DNA from: Balaenoptera acutorostrata | Lineage: Eukaryota > Chordata > Mammalia > Artiodactyla > Balaenopteridae | Direction of reading: 5' to 3' | Assembly (NCBI RefSeq): GCF_949987535.1 | Contig: NC_080066.1 | Location: forward strand, 133,652,335 to 133,716,334 | Length of the DNA: 64,000 nucleotides | Notes under the pieces: model-generated | Told to the model about the DNA's origin: nothing | The model's input: the letters and a program-made list of their open reading frames with translations, nothing else | Database searches by the model: none | Program-made: the position numbers and the translations under genes | Shown: positions 1 to 13,005 of the stretch, in pieces | Layout: every line of letters starts with the position of its first letter | Position numbering within the stretch: the first letter of the stretch is position 1

Positions 1-830
1 ATTCTTTCATCCATTTAAAATATGTAGACTTCCTTCAGTGTGCTGTGTGCCAGACACTGGGGATATATCCAAGCACAAAGCAGACCACAGATCGATCTGC
101 TTTCCCAGAGTTGCGGACTAGAAGGTGAGACAGATGATGAGGAGATATGAAAAGGCCACAAGGTGGAACTTCTAACTCAGGCTTGGGGCTGGGAGTGGCG
201 GAGGTAGGGGAAGGAGTCCTGGAGGGTGTTCTGAGCTGGAGCTCTGTAGGATGACTAGGAGTTATCCAGGTGAAGAGGTGAGAGGGGGTTGAGGCCATTC
301 CTTTGGTAGCAGAAAAAAATTAATTTTGCCAGAAAATGGAGCCCAGATTTTTTTCTCTGTTTATTTAGGCAAACCTATGAACCTCAGGTAAGGCCATGGG
401 AACAGCATGTGCAAAGGCCCACTGTCTACACACTACACTTTGAGGAGCTAAATATAGTCTATTCTGGCTATAGGAAGAGTATGCAGGTGAAAGGGGTCCA
501 TAGGAAGGAATTTGGACTTCACCCTGTGATCAGTGGAGGCACTGACATGTTTTAAGGAGAGGAGTGACATGATATGCTCCATACTTGAGGAAAACCACTT
601 AGGGTACAGCCTAGAGAATCAAGGCTTAGGGCCAGACTGGTTGCATGGAGACCAGTACATCACCACTGCGTAATCCAGGTGAGAGATGCTGAGTAACAGC
701 AGTGCAGATGGAGAAAAATGGATGGAATCAATAGGTGTTTAGAAAACAAGAGAGCTGGAGCTTGATTATCAGTCAGGCGTGTGGGCGAGAGAGCAGTTAA
801 GGGTAAAGCCCAGGGTTCTTCTGTATTTTC
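1..830 (-). repeat. L2 LINE fragment, antisense
   Basis: The plus strand reads as the reverse of the L2 coding region. It includes phrases like 'gagtgacatgat' (about 563), 'taatccaggtgagagatg' (about 670) and a head like 'gtgtgccagacactgg'. Divergence is high and a degenerate stretch near 300-400 breaks the match. No open frame survives. The call rests on recalled L2 consensus wording, so the edges are approximate. Confidence 0.6.
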
Positions 831-839
831 ATGTTCTTG

Positions 840-1290
840 AAAATGAAGCTTTTTAATCTAAAATTATTTTGCCTTTAAGAGCAATTGCTGTCATGTCATC
901 TAGTCAAACATTCTATCATGACATAGGAGGCACTGTGCTCCAGGGAAAGGACAGGAGGTCCTTTCAGGAGGTCAGGTACAGGTCTGTCACAACCCCCAAC
1001 TGTGACCCTGGCCAATTATTTTTCCTGCTTGCAGGGAGTGTGAACAGCTGCAATATAAGAGAATGTGATTCTAAACTGCGGTGGGGCTTTGAGTTATGCC
1101 ATGTATTCGAAATAAACACATTTACATGGCACCTAGGGTAAACTGCTGAGGCTACTTATAGCCTAAAGAGACTGGCCTGGGCTTCTGCCTGCTCTAGGTC
1201 TTTCTGATTATACCAGAGAGTGGCGAGAATCCCTATTTTCCCACACCTCTAAAAAATTCAGGGCATACCAGTACGCTGAAGAACAACTTT
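840..1290. other. No recognised feature
   Basis: This is unique-looking sequence between L2 and MIR relics. A 90-codon open frame (869-1141) has no recognisable motif and no codon-level sign of selection that I can see. Confidence 0.5.
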
Positions 1291-1535
1291 TGGGATGCTC
1301 TGGCATAGTGGTTAAACTCTTCAGTCAGGTAGTCTGGACTGGAGTCCTCATTCCACCATTTACTAGCTGTGTGACTCAGAGAACGATTTAATGATTCTAA
1401 GCCTCAGTGTTCTCATCTGTAAAATGGGACTAATACTAGTACCTATTCAACACGTTGTTGTGAAGATTAAATAAGAAATTGTATATAAGAACTTATTAGA
1501 GTTCTTGAATACAGAGTAAGTCAGCCATTATTGTT
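1291..1535 (+). repeat. MIR SINE
   Basis: The order of blocks matches MIR: 'catagtggttaa', then 'tttactagctgtgtgac', then 'ctcatctgtaaaatggga', then 'gttgtgaagattaaat'. It is nearly full length and diverged, as expected for a repeat this old. Confidence 0.85.
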
Positions 1536-1544
1536 TTTATACAC

Positions 1545-2375
1545 CTGTTTCTTTAAAGTGTACAGTTCTGTGATTTTTTTAAAAATAAATTTATTTATTT
1601 TACTTTTGGCTGTGTTGGGTCTTCGCTGCTGCATGCGGGCTTTCTCTAGTTGTGGCCAGCGGGGGCTACTCTTCATTGTAGTGCACGGGCTTCTCATTGC
1701 AGTGGCTTCTCTTTGTTGCAGAGCACGGGCTCTAGGCACGCAGGCTTCAGTAGTTGTGGCACGTGGGGTCAGTAGCTATGGCTCGTGGGCTCTAGAGTGC
1801 AGTCTCAGTAGTTGTAGCGCACGGGCTTAGTTGCTCCACGGCATGTGGTATCTTCCCAGACCAGGGCTTGAACCTGTGTCCCCTGTTTTGGCAGGTGGAT
1901 TCTCAACCACTGCGCCACGAGGGAAGTCCCAGTTCAGTGATTTTTAAAGTAAATTTACAGAGTTAGGCAAATGTCACCACAATCCAAATTTGGAACATTT
2001 TCATCACCTCAAAAAGATGTGCCCATTTATAGTTAAAATCTGTTCCCACTCAACCCTGGGCAACCATTTATCTACTTTCTGTTTCTATAGACTTGTCTTT
2101 TCTAAACATTTTATATAAATAGAGTCATACAGTATGCAGTCTTTCATGTTCGGCTTCCTTCATTGAGTACAATGTCTCTGAGGTTCATCCATGTTGTAGC
2201 ATGGATTGTTACTTTGTTTTTTTTTGTTGTAGAAATACTAGTCCATTGTATGGGCATACCACATCTTATCTATTCACTCATCAGTCTGTGTACATTTGGA
2301 TTGTTTCCACTTTTTTGGTTATTGTGAATAATAACGCAGCTATGAACATTCATGTATAAGTCTTTGGGTGGACAC
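1545..2375 (-). repeat. Old L1 3' end, antisense, split by a SINE
   Basis: The sequence before 1578 ('gtgtacagttctgtga') and after 1930 ('tcatccatgttgtagcatgg', 'attgtgaataataacgcagc', 'tatgaacattcatgtataag') is the reverse of an old L1 3' region. The CHR SINE at 1579-1929 interrupts it. No coding frame survives. Confidence 0.8.
1579..1929 (-). mobile_element. CHR-type tRNA-derived SINE
   Basis: Read on the minus strand it begins with the CHR head (tRNA-like, Pol III A and B boxes) and ends in an A-rich tail, seen here as AAATAAATTTATTT. Target-site duplications flank it: 1563-1578 (cagttctgtgattttt) and 1930-1945, differing at one base. It is inserted in the old L1. Several bases differ from the other copies, so it is one of the older SINEs here. 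Confidence 0.93.
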
Positions 2376-2379
2376 ATTA

Positions 2380-3835
2380 ATATATAATCCTCCATGTCTA
2401 AAAGTCTAAAATTCTAAGAAAGCTTGAACTTGTGAAGAGGATGACTTTTGAAAGAGGCCTTGGTTCTTATACTTGTTCAATAACTGTATTTTTGCCAGAA
2501 TATTTTTAAGATACACAATTGTTTATGTCCAACATAAAAGTTTAACCTTCCAATTAAAAAAGATAAAAGAAAAAGGTTAATTTTGATCAAATATTTAGTC
2601 AAAAGCTGATCAGGGTTTACGTTTGTCATTCTTGATTTCAATTAAAATTTCAAGAAGAATTAGACTAGAGTCCAAGGGCTGCCATGCTGCATGACTGCAG
2701 GGGGCATCCTTTCATTGACGTTGGGGGTCCAGGTGTACCATTCACCTGGGGAACAGTGAGAATGGTGCTGCCCAGAGCTGTGCCAGGACAGGTGGCCATA
2801 CTGCTTGTTCTCTTGCGCGTGGATAGTCTCCACTCTGCCCCTGTATGCAGGGCCTGTTCTGTTTGTGGAGGGCAGTGTCAAGTCGGGAATGGAGCTGAGG
2901 CCCAGGTGCCACTCTGCAGACAGGGGTAGCTCCGGATGCTAGGGAGTCCTAGGCAGGCGGTTTGTTTGAAGGCAAGGAAATCTCAGACTAGAATTGCAGA
3001 TGGTGCCCTGGAACTGCTGATAGGACAGACTGAAAGCTCTGACAGATTCACGGCTGAAGCAGTATCCTGCACATCGTCCTGTGTGGGGAGGTCGTGAGCT
3101 AGACTCCCTCTGGCTGGATGAGACCTTGAAAGTTTGTTCTTGCCTTAGAATCGTATCCCTTTGTTTAGACAAGAATGGGTTAGACCTGTGGGTAAAGCTT
3201 GGGGGTAAGGGAAGCCAACTGGGACATAAGTCTTACTGGGACACGTGCTTAGTCCTGTCCTTCCCCTCAAAGTACTGGGCTGAACCCTTTCAGCAGAGAG
3301 TTGTGGAAAATTAGAGACATTCTGTGGAAAGACCAAGTTAACGTTCAAGTCTCAGAATCTGATCTGAGGTCAAATATCTCTTGCTTTTGCCAGCAAAAAG
3401 AGCCCAGATGTTTTTCTATTTACTTAGGCAGACCCTTGAAACACAAGTTAGTGATATAAAACTTTACATTTGCAATGTTAAGAATCCATATTTGGAAAGT
3501 CACAAGCATAAAATATATGCTGTGAAATGGGAGGTCAGGATGGTGAACTCATTTTAGAACCATAGTTTTGACTCAAGAATTTTGATGGGGTCTTCATGTT
3601 GGTTGAGCTTCTTGGTCCTAATATCATTGAGAGAATTAAATCATGATATTAAAACACTGAAACACTAATGCTTTGTTTTTATTGGCAAGAACCAAAATGA
3701 TCTAATACTAATGCCATGAAACATCAGTCACTTTTTTCCTGATGAATAAGATGAACTTTGGCTGCTTATGATAGTAAATTTAATAATGTCAGTGATTTGA
3801 ACTGTTTCAATTCTAAATGTACAGAAATGTGTTTT
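2380..3835. other. No recognised feature
   Basis: I see AT-rich and mixed unique sequence. Overlapping short open frames at 2660-3350 on both strands look like chance; none has a known motif or splice-flanked exon structure. Confidence 0.45.
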
Positions 3836-3837
3836 AT

Positions 3838-3893
3838 TGCCTCTCTTTCTCTTTCGCTCTCTCAATCTCTCTTTCTCTCCCTCTCTCTCTGGT
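3838..3893 (+). repeat. Polypyrimidine (CT)-rich tract
   Basis: This is about 55 bases of almost pure C/T made of CTCT and CTTT units. It lies inside a 186-codon open frame (3758-4318) and gives that frame its Ser/Leu run. Confidence 0.85.
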
Positions 3894-3895
3894 AC

Positions 3896-6800
3896 TACCG
3901 TCAGGAAGTTTTGTGTCAAATAAGCCCAAATACATCCATTAGAGCATATCATTCACATGTGCCATGTGTGTGCCAAAGAAGGGGTACCCACGGCAAGGCT
4001 CCCTCTCACAGGTGGTCTGAATTTGCTTCTTGCTGGTCCTGTAAGCAGATTCAATATTTCATAAGCACTGCTCCCTCTCATGCCTCCATTATTGACACCA
4101 CATGGAAGTCAGGAAATTGGTTCTTTCTGGGAACAGTCTGCAGAAATATGCAGCCTGTCAGCCCCTTTCTCATGGGTGCATTAACAGAGCGGCTCACGAT
4201 TACAAGTAACGAACCTTCTCCAGATGTGTGTAGCAACTCAGCTCCAACTTTATCTTCAGTCCCGAAGATGGACTTGACAAGATGGATTATTTGTGGCTGT
4301 ATTGTAATAACTTCGTGAAATTGGAATTCTCAGCGATTGTAACGGAGGGTGAGGAATCAGCAGTAGAGGGACGGAGAATTTCTCCTCGCAGTAAACAAGG
4401 AGAAAGGACAACAAAAATAAAAGGAGCAAATCAGCTGTGGCATTTTCTTGCCTTGGACACTGACTCTTCCAGACTGTTCTAATTCTTTCCCTTTTATGAT
4501 TCTGTTTATGTTATACACATTAAAGTTGTCATGTCTTTAATAAGATGGAAACTGGAAGTGAGATTTGGAAATGACTGAATCAGGCTTCTTAACTTTTTTC
4601 TTCTCTTAGAGCGCTCAAAAACAACTGACAGAAAGGGATATACCAAAGAAAACAATTTTAATTGTCGGCTTCCATGGAAAATTCAATCCAGTCTTTCATT
4701 CATTCCCTTCCCAGTGCATTGCCAGAATACTTCTCTCTATGTGGCTAGGGGCCTAATTTAGCTGACAAATTTCTGAAGATATAACTAAGTTTCTAAAAGA
4801 AAGATCTAACTATAAATGATGCATATGGTCTCAGTCACAAACGACAGAAAGATTTTTCTAGGATAAAGTAATTGGGGGTAAATTTCTCTTGCATTTTATT
4901 AGCAGTGACGATTTTAAGTGAATATTCTCTTAAAGGAATGCTGTATTTTTCTTTCTTTTAAATCACAAGTCCCCAAGTTGATAGTTATAAAACTGGGTTC
5001 CTTTGGGAATTATTTGTCCATCTTCAAGGTTGGCACTCTTGTTTGATGTAGATGTTCTAGATAAAATTCCACAAATCCAGCTGTTCTGATTTAGCTTAAT
5101 GTCTGTACAGAGGGATTTCCTTTGTCATTGAAGAGATGGAATCAAAACAGAATTAGTCATTCTTGCATCTTCTATTTATAGCTCAGCTATTATTCAGATG
5201 CATTGTAGAAGAATGACGTGGACAAAGATTTTTCTCTCTCTCTTTTTTTTTTTTGTAAACAAAACTTTTTATACCCTGTGGATTTAACTTTGGTTGCTAA
5301 CTTAGACAATCAGCACTTAATAAAAATATTACTACTTAAATGAAAAATTACCCAAGTCATCCTATTCTCCATTTGCGAATGTTTGTCAGTATAAAGTATG
5401 TAGGATGACCGGAAGTCATGGATGACTTACATGGAGGTGATAGGAGTAGGAAAGGTCAATTTGAAATTGTTTCCAATTGTTTGTATGGGTTGCTCATGAC
5501 TAATAGTCCAAATAGTGAGAGTATAGAAACAAAATTTTACTCTATTTATTTTGTTTAATGCCAACATTAAAGCTAGCTCTCAAATTTAGTGAGAGTCATG
5601 ATTCAATTCAATTTGAGGGAAATTTTAATAAATTAATTTGTTTTTTCAGAGGTGGTGGGTTGGGTGTAGAAGCCTTGGGGGCCTGTATTGGGACAAATGG
5701 AGCAGTTAGATAAATTGGTTATAAAAACTGGTTGTCAGAAATCCCTGGGCCACTGAGTTTTCTCATTTCCATTTTTTGGTAGAGAGCTGACTTGAGAGGG
5801 AACTAAAATAGCTTGCTGGGTGGAAGGAGGTGAGAAGCAAGACTTCTAGTTTTTACTGATCTGATCTATGTGGTAATTAGGTATATATAATTAAATGAAA
5901 AAGGGCTTTGTAAATTCTTAAATCTCTACTATTATTAATTATTACAGCATCGGAAGCAGCCTCTGTAATGCAATAGCCTTCAAATCAGTGTTTGCCTAAT
6001 TATATTAAATCAAATGAAAGAGTAGTTGGACAATAGCAAGTCATAAATATAAGTAGAAGGTTGAGAAGGTTGACAACTAGTGTTCTCCATCTAGAACTTC
6101 CTATTGACAGTTTTGGGTCAGCAGATGGCTTATTTTCATTGGCAGCAGAATGGAAAAAGATTTGCTAGATACAAGAGCAGTGTATTCTAGCAACATTGTA
6201 AAACCTCATGTATTCTGAGGTTTTATTCTTTTAAGGGTGTTGTTGGCAAGCAGTCAGATTAATGAATGGCTGCCAGGTGTTGAATTTGAATGTCACTCCT
6301 GGTGATTATAGAGTGAGCATATCTTTGCTTTCTATGTGCGCTAAACTTGCATTAGGAGTTCCATTATTTTGAGCAGCTGTTGAAGTTGTCTCTGGGAGAA
6401 TCTGAAAATCATGCAAATCTAGTGTATAAACATAAGAATTCTGAGCTGAAGACCAAAACCATCCTCCCTATATCTGTTCAGTCATCTGGTCCAACCCTCG
6501 GCAGGGTCGATGGTCATTGGTAGGGATTCAATAACTGGTACCTGGAGGGTCGGTGAGAGTTTCAGGGCAAGAATTCTCAGGCCTTGAGGTCCCCCAAGAA
6601 GGTAGGACCAAGATTTTCCCCTTGGTCAGCCCAATCCTTCCAGTTTTCTAAAACTAGTTGGGAGGAGAGTAGGGTCATGTTGAGAGCTACATCACCTTGA
6701 CAAGAGGATGAATCTGGCAGGAGGAAACTCTCGAGGAGAGCTCGCCTTCTGTTACTTGTGGTGTGTCTCATTCCTCACGAGATGGTAGGCTAGAACTGGA

Positions 6801-7955
6801 GGGGATGAGTCAGTGAGTTAAGTTTAGCTCAGAGGGTTTGAGCTAAGGCCCAAACTCATGTACCCCATGGGAAGAGCATATGGCAGCCAGGAGTAGCATT
6901 AGTGAGGCCTTTCTCAATCCCACACGTTTATGAAGGGGGAGCCCCATGAGAAGCAGTGACCCAGGGCCAGATGATGACATGGGAAATGAGTCCCTGGCAG
7001 CCATCCAGGCCTTGGGGCTCTTGGAAGGGCAGTGTCATGTGGACCGTTATCATTAGCCACAACAGTGTGGCCCTGAAGCTGCCCAAGTCACTTCATCTGA
7101 GTCCTCAGAAATGCTGGGTAGACTCTAATTTGGTGAGTAAATATCAATGGCAGAGATCCCTGAGAAGCAGCATACTTGTAGTAAGAAGCTAGCACCCTTA
7201 TGAAGGAGGGCCTATATGGAGGCCTGGAGGAAGAGTGACAGGATCTGGGCCTCTGTGGAGAGGTGCCTGGTAAAGGCTAGATCAGCTGTAGTCACCCAGT
7301 CAAGACGAGGCTCAAGCATAAAGAAGTAGAATGCAAACTGGGAACTGGGGAAGAAACAAAGTCACATGGATCGGGTAGAGTTTCAGCAGTGCCTGGTAAG
7401 GAGACTGCAGTCAGCAGACTTGTGGGACCCAGTGGCTCCCTTCAGGGGCACAGGATATTATGCTGGCAACAGCATATCTAATCCTAGGCCCTACATACTG
7501 GTGGGAGTGGGGCTGCTGATAGACCTTCATACTGGGTTAGAATTGGCTCAGGATCTAGCTGGGGCTCAATGTGCAGTTTAAATCTTTAACACCTTTAGCT
7601 GGAGGTAACTGGGGTGGGCACTCTCTCCTTGGAGGTGATAAAAGTTCTTTGTGACATAGAATAGGTAGTTTTAATGTGGAAAGAATTAGACTGTTATTAA
7701 GGGAATATTTGTGATATTTCTGGGTGACTCTTACACGAGGAGAAGTATAATAATGTCCCAGAATAAATCATGGGTTATTTTTTTTTGGGAAACATACACT
7801 CTGAACCAAAAATTAAAATACATAGTATGACAGATATGAGCATACTGATGAAGATAATTGCATAAGATACTTGCAATCAGGATTGTTTTGGAAAATAGGA
7901 GACCATGTGATCACCAAGATATGCCTTGCTGTTAGAGGGCTTACCTCAGAATAGG
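3896..7955. other. Long stretch with no recognised gene or repeat
   Basis: The sequence is AT-rich to about 6400 and more balanced from 6450 to 7600. A mixed CT/T run lies near 5230-5255. Scattered open frames of 60-80 codons (for example 6577-6771 minus and 6956-7192 plus) have no recognisable domain. Very old repeats beyond my recall may be present. Confidence 0.4.
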
Positions 7956-7959
7956 AGGG

Positions 7960-8560
7960 AGAGAGTTTGCATACAGGAAAGTAACAGAGGCTGCATGGGA
8001 TAGGTGCTCATGAGAGGAGTTCAGGAAAGGGAGAGGGCTTGTCTAGTTGGGGTAATCAGGGAAGACTTCATAAAGGTGGCAGCACATAATTGGGTCTTGG
8101 TGGTTGAATAGGTTTTGAACAAGGAGCTATACTAGGGCCTTTCAGGCAGAGGCACAGGATGAATGGAACCCACAAGTTTGGAAACAAAGAAAGAAAACTT
8201 GTAGTAAGTACAACTATCAATACATCATTCATTTGGGGGAATGGGATAAGGCAAGACTGTAAAGGTAGATTCCTCTGTCTTTTGGATCATGTTGAATGGA
8301 AGATTTGTCACTGTACCATGTGCTGGGAATGCAAAGATGGAATGAAGGCATGTATTTGGGAGATGCAGATTAAACTGGATTTAATGTGAGATAAAGTATG
8401 TTCAGAAAGAGAAAAGAACTAAGGACCAAGTCTAGATTTCTCTGGGTGTAAGGAGATACTGAACATTTATTCAGTAATATATTTAGGAGGAAACTCTGGG
8501 TGGTTCAGCATTAAGGCAGATAAGAGAGGAGTGGGTATCAAAACAGAATACTGCTGAGAA
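7960..8560 (-). repeat. L2 LINE fragment, antisense
   Basis: 'aatcagggaagacttcataaagg', 'tgggtcttggtggttgaatagg' and 'ggcagaggcacaggatgaatgg' follow the reversed L2 order ('gaaggcctcac', then 'gacctgaagg', then 'ccaggcagaggg'). Similarity fades after about 8200. Confidence 0.6.
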
Positions 8561-8696
8561 GTCAGGGAGAAGAGAGATGGAGAGAAGATCATTGGAGTTG
8601 TTTTTTTTAGACCTCTGTGATCTTAGGAATGTGGGTTCAGGTGAGTGGGGTTAGGGATAAGGATAAGGATGGAATCTCCAGGACAAAGGATTACAA

Positions 8697-8882
8697 CAGT
8701 GGTTCTCAAAGTGTGGTCCCTTGACCAGCAGTGTCAGTATCATCTGGGAATTGATTTCTGCAAATTCTTGGGCTCTTCCCCAGGACAATTGAATCAGGAG
8801 CTATGAGGGTGGGACCCAGCATTCTGTGTTTTATCAAGTCCTCCAGGAGATTCTGATGGCTGCTGAAGTTTGAGAACTACTG
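8697..8882 (+). mobile_element. MER5A-type non-autonomous hAT element
   Basis: It starts with CAGTGGTTCTCAAAGTGTGG and ends with the complementary TTTGAGAACTACTG, the hAT-Charlie terminal inverted repeats. The interior ('ccagcagtgtcagtatcatc', 'ggtgggacccagcattctgt') fits MER5A. It has no transposase and is about 186 bp, the usual length for the family. Confidence 0.9.
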
Positions 8883-8889
8883 CGTTATG

Positions 8890-10145
8890 GGAATGCATAG
8901 TGAGACTGTTGAGCCCTAGAACCTCCAAGTGTTAAGTCTAATTGTTGCAGTGTCTCTAGATCTAGGGTACAGAATTTTCTAAGGCTTTCTTATTTATCTT
9001 GGCAAACAAAGGCTGCCTCTCCACTGAGGATGATTTAAGGGGAGAAATGTCAACCTTGCAGCTTGTTATTTTGCATATTATTGTCCAAGTCTGTTGAGTC
9101 ATTGGAGACTTTTGGGGTTCAAGAATTTTTCTCTTGTGCGCTATGTTTGATTAGGAATGATCGTTGGAAATTCTGTATTGAGATAAACTAGGAGGTCACA
9201 TGCACTGGGGAAAGAATCATGATTAGCAATGTCTGCCAGAGGCATGGCAGGCAAGGAGTAGAGGCACACATTATCATGTATTTACCATCCCTGCCATAAG
9301 CCTTTATCAGGATCCCCAAGACACAAGATACTTTTGGAGGGAATAGAAGCCTAGAGAAAGAAGAATGTGTTGAGGAGCTGGCAAGGTGTGGGAAAGCATC
9401 TCACAATTTTTTGTAGGGCCTACCATGTTGGCTTCTAATGTATGTTCCTTATAGTTGACACCAACATGCATACCCACACCTTGGCAAAGTTCTAGGAAAT
9501 GTAAGAAACCTTGGGGTTTAAGAAAAGAGAGGAAAAACCTGCTATTGCTCATTAGCAATGTGAGAAACTGTATCGTTAGGGTCTGCTGTTCTCTTCTGGA
9601 GTCTACTTTTGGCCTTTTGTTTTGCCTGCTGTACAGACATAGCATCCAAATGAGATTGTGGCCAGGAACAATAGTAACTGTTCTCTTGCAGGTCCTCTGG
9701 GCTCCCCAAGACACAGCAGACAGTTCTGTACCCGCGAAGCTTTGTGTGTTCCTCCACTTATATAAACAGTTGAATTGGCTCACTGAGTGGTATTCCTTCA
9801 TAGACAACCTGTTATCCTACTCACCATCCTAGTCAGGGGAGTTAAGTTATTTTACATATTTTTTGCTCTGTGGTAGTATAATGACCATTTTAAAGCAAAA
9901 ATCTTAGAGGATATCTTGAAGAGCAATTAACTATGACACCTGGCATGAGAAAGAAGCAAATGATGTTTTGTATAGCATAAGATTTAGGCTTCCTGTGAGT
10001 TAGATATGAACAAATGGTTTTGCTATTCAAACTTAAAAAAATCTGAGTTACTGTTGAGTCTTTAGGTTTATATGGAAGATCATCCACTCAACTGGCAGTA
10101 TAAATAATGAACCTCGGATATAGCTGGAGAAGCAAAGGATTGGGG
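8890..10145. other. No recognised feature
   Basis: Overlapping open frames on opposite strands (9307-9807 minus, 9455-9832 plus) share the same low-stop stretch and match no family I know. I treat them as chance. Confidence 0.4.
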
Positions 10146-10149
10146 GACA

Positions 10150-10320
10150 GGAAAAGTGTTTTTTAGTTTTGGCATTAGCACTACTTTTGTGCTCTTGGGC
10201 AAGTCCCTTAATCTTTCTTGGTCTCAATATCTGGATCTAGGAAATAAAGGGATTGAGCAAAGTACTCTATGAGGTCCCTTCTAGTTCTAGAATATTGGTT
10301 GTGTATCTGGGTTTGGCATT
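10150..10320 (+). repeat. MIR-related SINE (MIR3-like)
   Basis: 'ctcttgggcaagtccctta', 'tctcaatatctggatctagg' and 'atgaggtcccttctagttct' fit the MIR3 layout, whose 3' part reads 'gaggtcccttccagctct'. Confidence 0.65.
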
Positions 10321-10329
10321 TATCTGACG

Positions 10330-12015
10330 ACTTATTGGGTTGAGTGTATAGTCTTGCTGCTGGTTCTACTTTCTCTTTTTGTCAGGAAATGTTTGTTCTT
10401 TAGGTCCAGTCATCTGAGCCAATGTCTGGCTGCATATTTTCTTAGACACTGCTGTGTGAAACCCTACCTGTTGGGAGAGCAAATAAAAAGTCTTCATGGT
10501 ATAATTTAAAATAAATGAAAAGTCCCACTCATTTCAAAAGGTCACCCAGAATGTCTGACATTTCTATTATTTACTTCTTTGGTTTGAGGCATTCAAATCT
10601 TGCCCGTACATTAATTTACTTTCTGGGGGACATATTATATAAAATGCTTTGTGTGAGGATGCATAGACCCAATAGCTGCTCTTAGGAGCTTACAATCTGA
10701 CAAATACATTATCTGAAAGAAGTCACACAATGATAACACCTCTAGAGTAATTTTTGAGCAATGGAGTGACCACGTAAAGGCACAATGTCAGATGAAAGTA
10801 AACCAGTATGGCAGGAGATGGATTCCATTCTGGGATCCTGGCTTTGCATCTGTGGTTGGGGCCTAAATGAATGACACACATATAATTTTTCCAGTGCTGT
10901 GGGAAGTGAAAAAGACCTGAATTCCCATTTGAAAAGAAATTCAGTCTTCTCTGTTCCATATGTAACTCAAATTCATTTTTTAACATACTCTTTCAAGTAG
11001 GGATGCTACCAAGCCTGCTTTAATGAACACATAAGACACACTCATGGAGAAAATGCCCAATACTTTGTGTGTTACAGTTCTCAGGCACCATTATTCCTTT
11101 AGATGTGCCAAGCATACCAACCCTGCCCACATAGTGTGTATTTGCTTAGGGAATCTTTATCCCTAGGGCAAAGATAAATTTCAGCCCTGGCAACATTACA
11201 TCCTCAATTAGTGGACTTCAAATGAATAAGGAGTCCGTGCATTTTGCTCATAAAAATCAGTAGGTGGAAACCAGTACAAAACGCTCAGTGATCAATAGTC
11301 TTGAGAGTGTGCATGTGTGAATCTTCTATCCTGTGCAAGTACTGTGTACTAGTACTTTCTTGTACTAGAACTTACATACCATTGGAATCCAGGAGCCATT
11401 GAACCTTTTAGAGAATGCAATTCTAAAAATTAGATAGAGAAGATCTTATACTTTTAGTTAGATTTTTAAAAGCATACAAAATAATCAGACTTAGGTTTGT
11501 GCTTGGGAATCTGCCAAGGCATTGGGAGGCATATAAAGTTATAGATTAGCCCCAGGGTTTCAGAAATAGCCAGAGTACACTAGCAGGACTCTGAAAGAAC
11601 TTGTGCACTTGTAAACTTGGCAGGCCTTAGCTGTGAATGGTTGAAGCAGAGCAGATGAACTGTTGAGAATGTTGAGAGAGCCAGGGAAAGAACTTGCTTA
11701 TTTCTGCCTCCTGAAAGAGGGAAAAAATAATCCAAATGACAGACATCCAACTGGATGGTGGTTCAGTACTTGGAAAGCAGTGAGACTGAAAACCACCTGT
11801 GGTTGGTAATGGAAAGCAAACGTCTTAATTTTTATTTTTAAGTACTATTTTGGGCTTCATACCTCAAATAAAATGCCAGGGGCACAGAAGTGGACAGTTG
11901 CTTATGTGACATCAAGTGTGAGTCCTTATGACTCATACACAGTTCAGGGTCCCTATGAATTAGAAAGAGTGAATGTATTGGACTAAATTCAAAGAACATA
12001 AATTCAAAAGTAGAA
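10330..12015. other. Mostly unassigned; possible L2/L3 relic near 10630-10860
   Basis: 'gctcttaggagcttacaatctgac' (10678-10701) and 'gagcaatggagtgaccacg' resemble reversed L2 wording. The rest is unique AT-rich sequence with no gene signal. Confidence 0.35.
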
Positions 12016-12019
12016 TAGC

Positions 12020-12345
12020 TGGCTTAAGAAGACAGATTAAGAGGCCTAAATATGTTTGACTTGGAATAAGAATGAAAAGAGGGGATATAATAGCCTTCTG
12101 TAGGTCCTTGAGGAGATGAAACTCGAACTAAATAAGGAGAGGAATTGTTTGGGGTGGTGTACAGAGGCACAGCTATGCCTGACATGATGAAATTGAGAAA
12201 AGGAAAACTCAGCCTGAATGTCAAGAAAATATTTCTTATACAAGTTCTACAAATTTGCCAAGGGAAGTGGTAGACGTCTTGTTATTTGAAATCACTTAAA
12301 ACTAGATTGGAGAAACCACTCATATTTTTTAGTCCCCCACCCCAC
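12020..12345 (+). repeat. L3/CR1 LINE fragment (copy A)
   Basis: 'ataatagccttctgtaggtc', 'cctgaatgtcaagaaaatat' and 'gccaagggaagtggtagacg' follow the 3' region of CR1/L3 elements. The part at about 12185-12330 is strikingly similar to 15909-16065. Confidence 0.6.
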
Positions 12346-12349
12346 TTTT

Positions 12350-12661
12350 TCTCTATCTAAAAATCTATGATTTCTTTGTTCTCACTGATATTTGCAAGTT
12401 CTCTAAATTAGATGTTCCCTGTGAAATTCTTGAAGGTATTTTTTTAAATCCCTTTTTAATTTTAAAATAAATAATAAGAGTTAGATTCACTGAAAAAAAA
12501 ATCACCAGGATGCTTATTACATTTTTCCTCCTTCCAGAGTTCATTCCTTAAACTGCTTTGTTGAAGCTTATTTGGGTACAGGCTTTTTCGTTTGTTTCTA
12601 CATTTAGAATGGAATTGCATTGCAACAAGAGTAATTTTGTCTGGACACCTTGAAGTACATA
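12350..12661. other. AT-rich spacer
   Basis: I see no gene or confident repeat between the L3 relic and the SINE. Confidence 0.4.
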
Positions 12662-12675
12662 AAAATAAAAGCACT

Positions 12676-12991
12676 GGGGGCTTCCCTGGTGACACAGTGG
12701 TTGAGAATCTGCCTGCTGATGCAGGGGACACGGGTTCGAGCCCTGGTCTGGGAAGATCCCACATGCCGCGGAGCAACTGGGCCCATGAGCCACAACTACT
12801 GAGCCTGTGCATCTGGAGCCTGTGCTCCGCAACAAGAGAGGCCACGATAGTGAGAGACCCGTGCACCACGATGAAGAGTGGCCCCTGCTTGCCGCAACTA
12901 GAGAAAGCCCTCGCACAGAAACGAAGACCCAACACAGCCAAAAACAAATAAATAAATAAATAAAACGCAAATGAGTTTTAAAAAAATAAAT
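12676..12991 (+). mobile_element. CHR-type tRNA-derived SINE
   Basis: The head at about 12678 is ggcttccctggtgacacagtg. A Pol III B box (ggttcgagccc) lies at 12732-12742 and the body ends in an (AAAT)n tail. Likely target duplications are 12662-12675 (aaaataaaagcact) and 12992-13005, with one mismatch. Between the (AAAT)n tail and the last A-rich run is a unique segment, 12966-12979, ending in TTTT. Confidence 0.92.
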
Positions 12992-13005
12992 AAAATAAAA
13001 GGACT

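Noticed and set aside
9307..9832. 166- and 125-codon frames on opposite strands
   Set aside because: They overlap in one low-stop stretch and neither matches a known family.
12678..12760. Possible tRNA gene from the A and B box-like sequence
   Set aside because: This is the tRNA-derived head of the SINE. It is followed by the SINE body and tail, and the same head recurs in seven copies.
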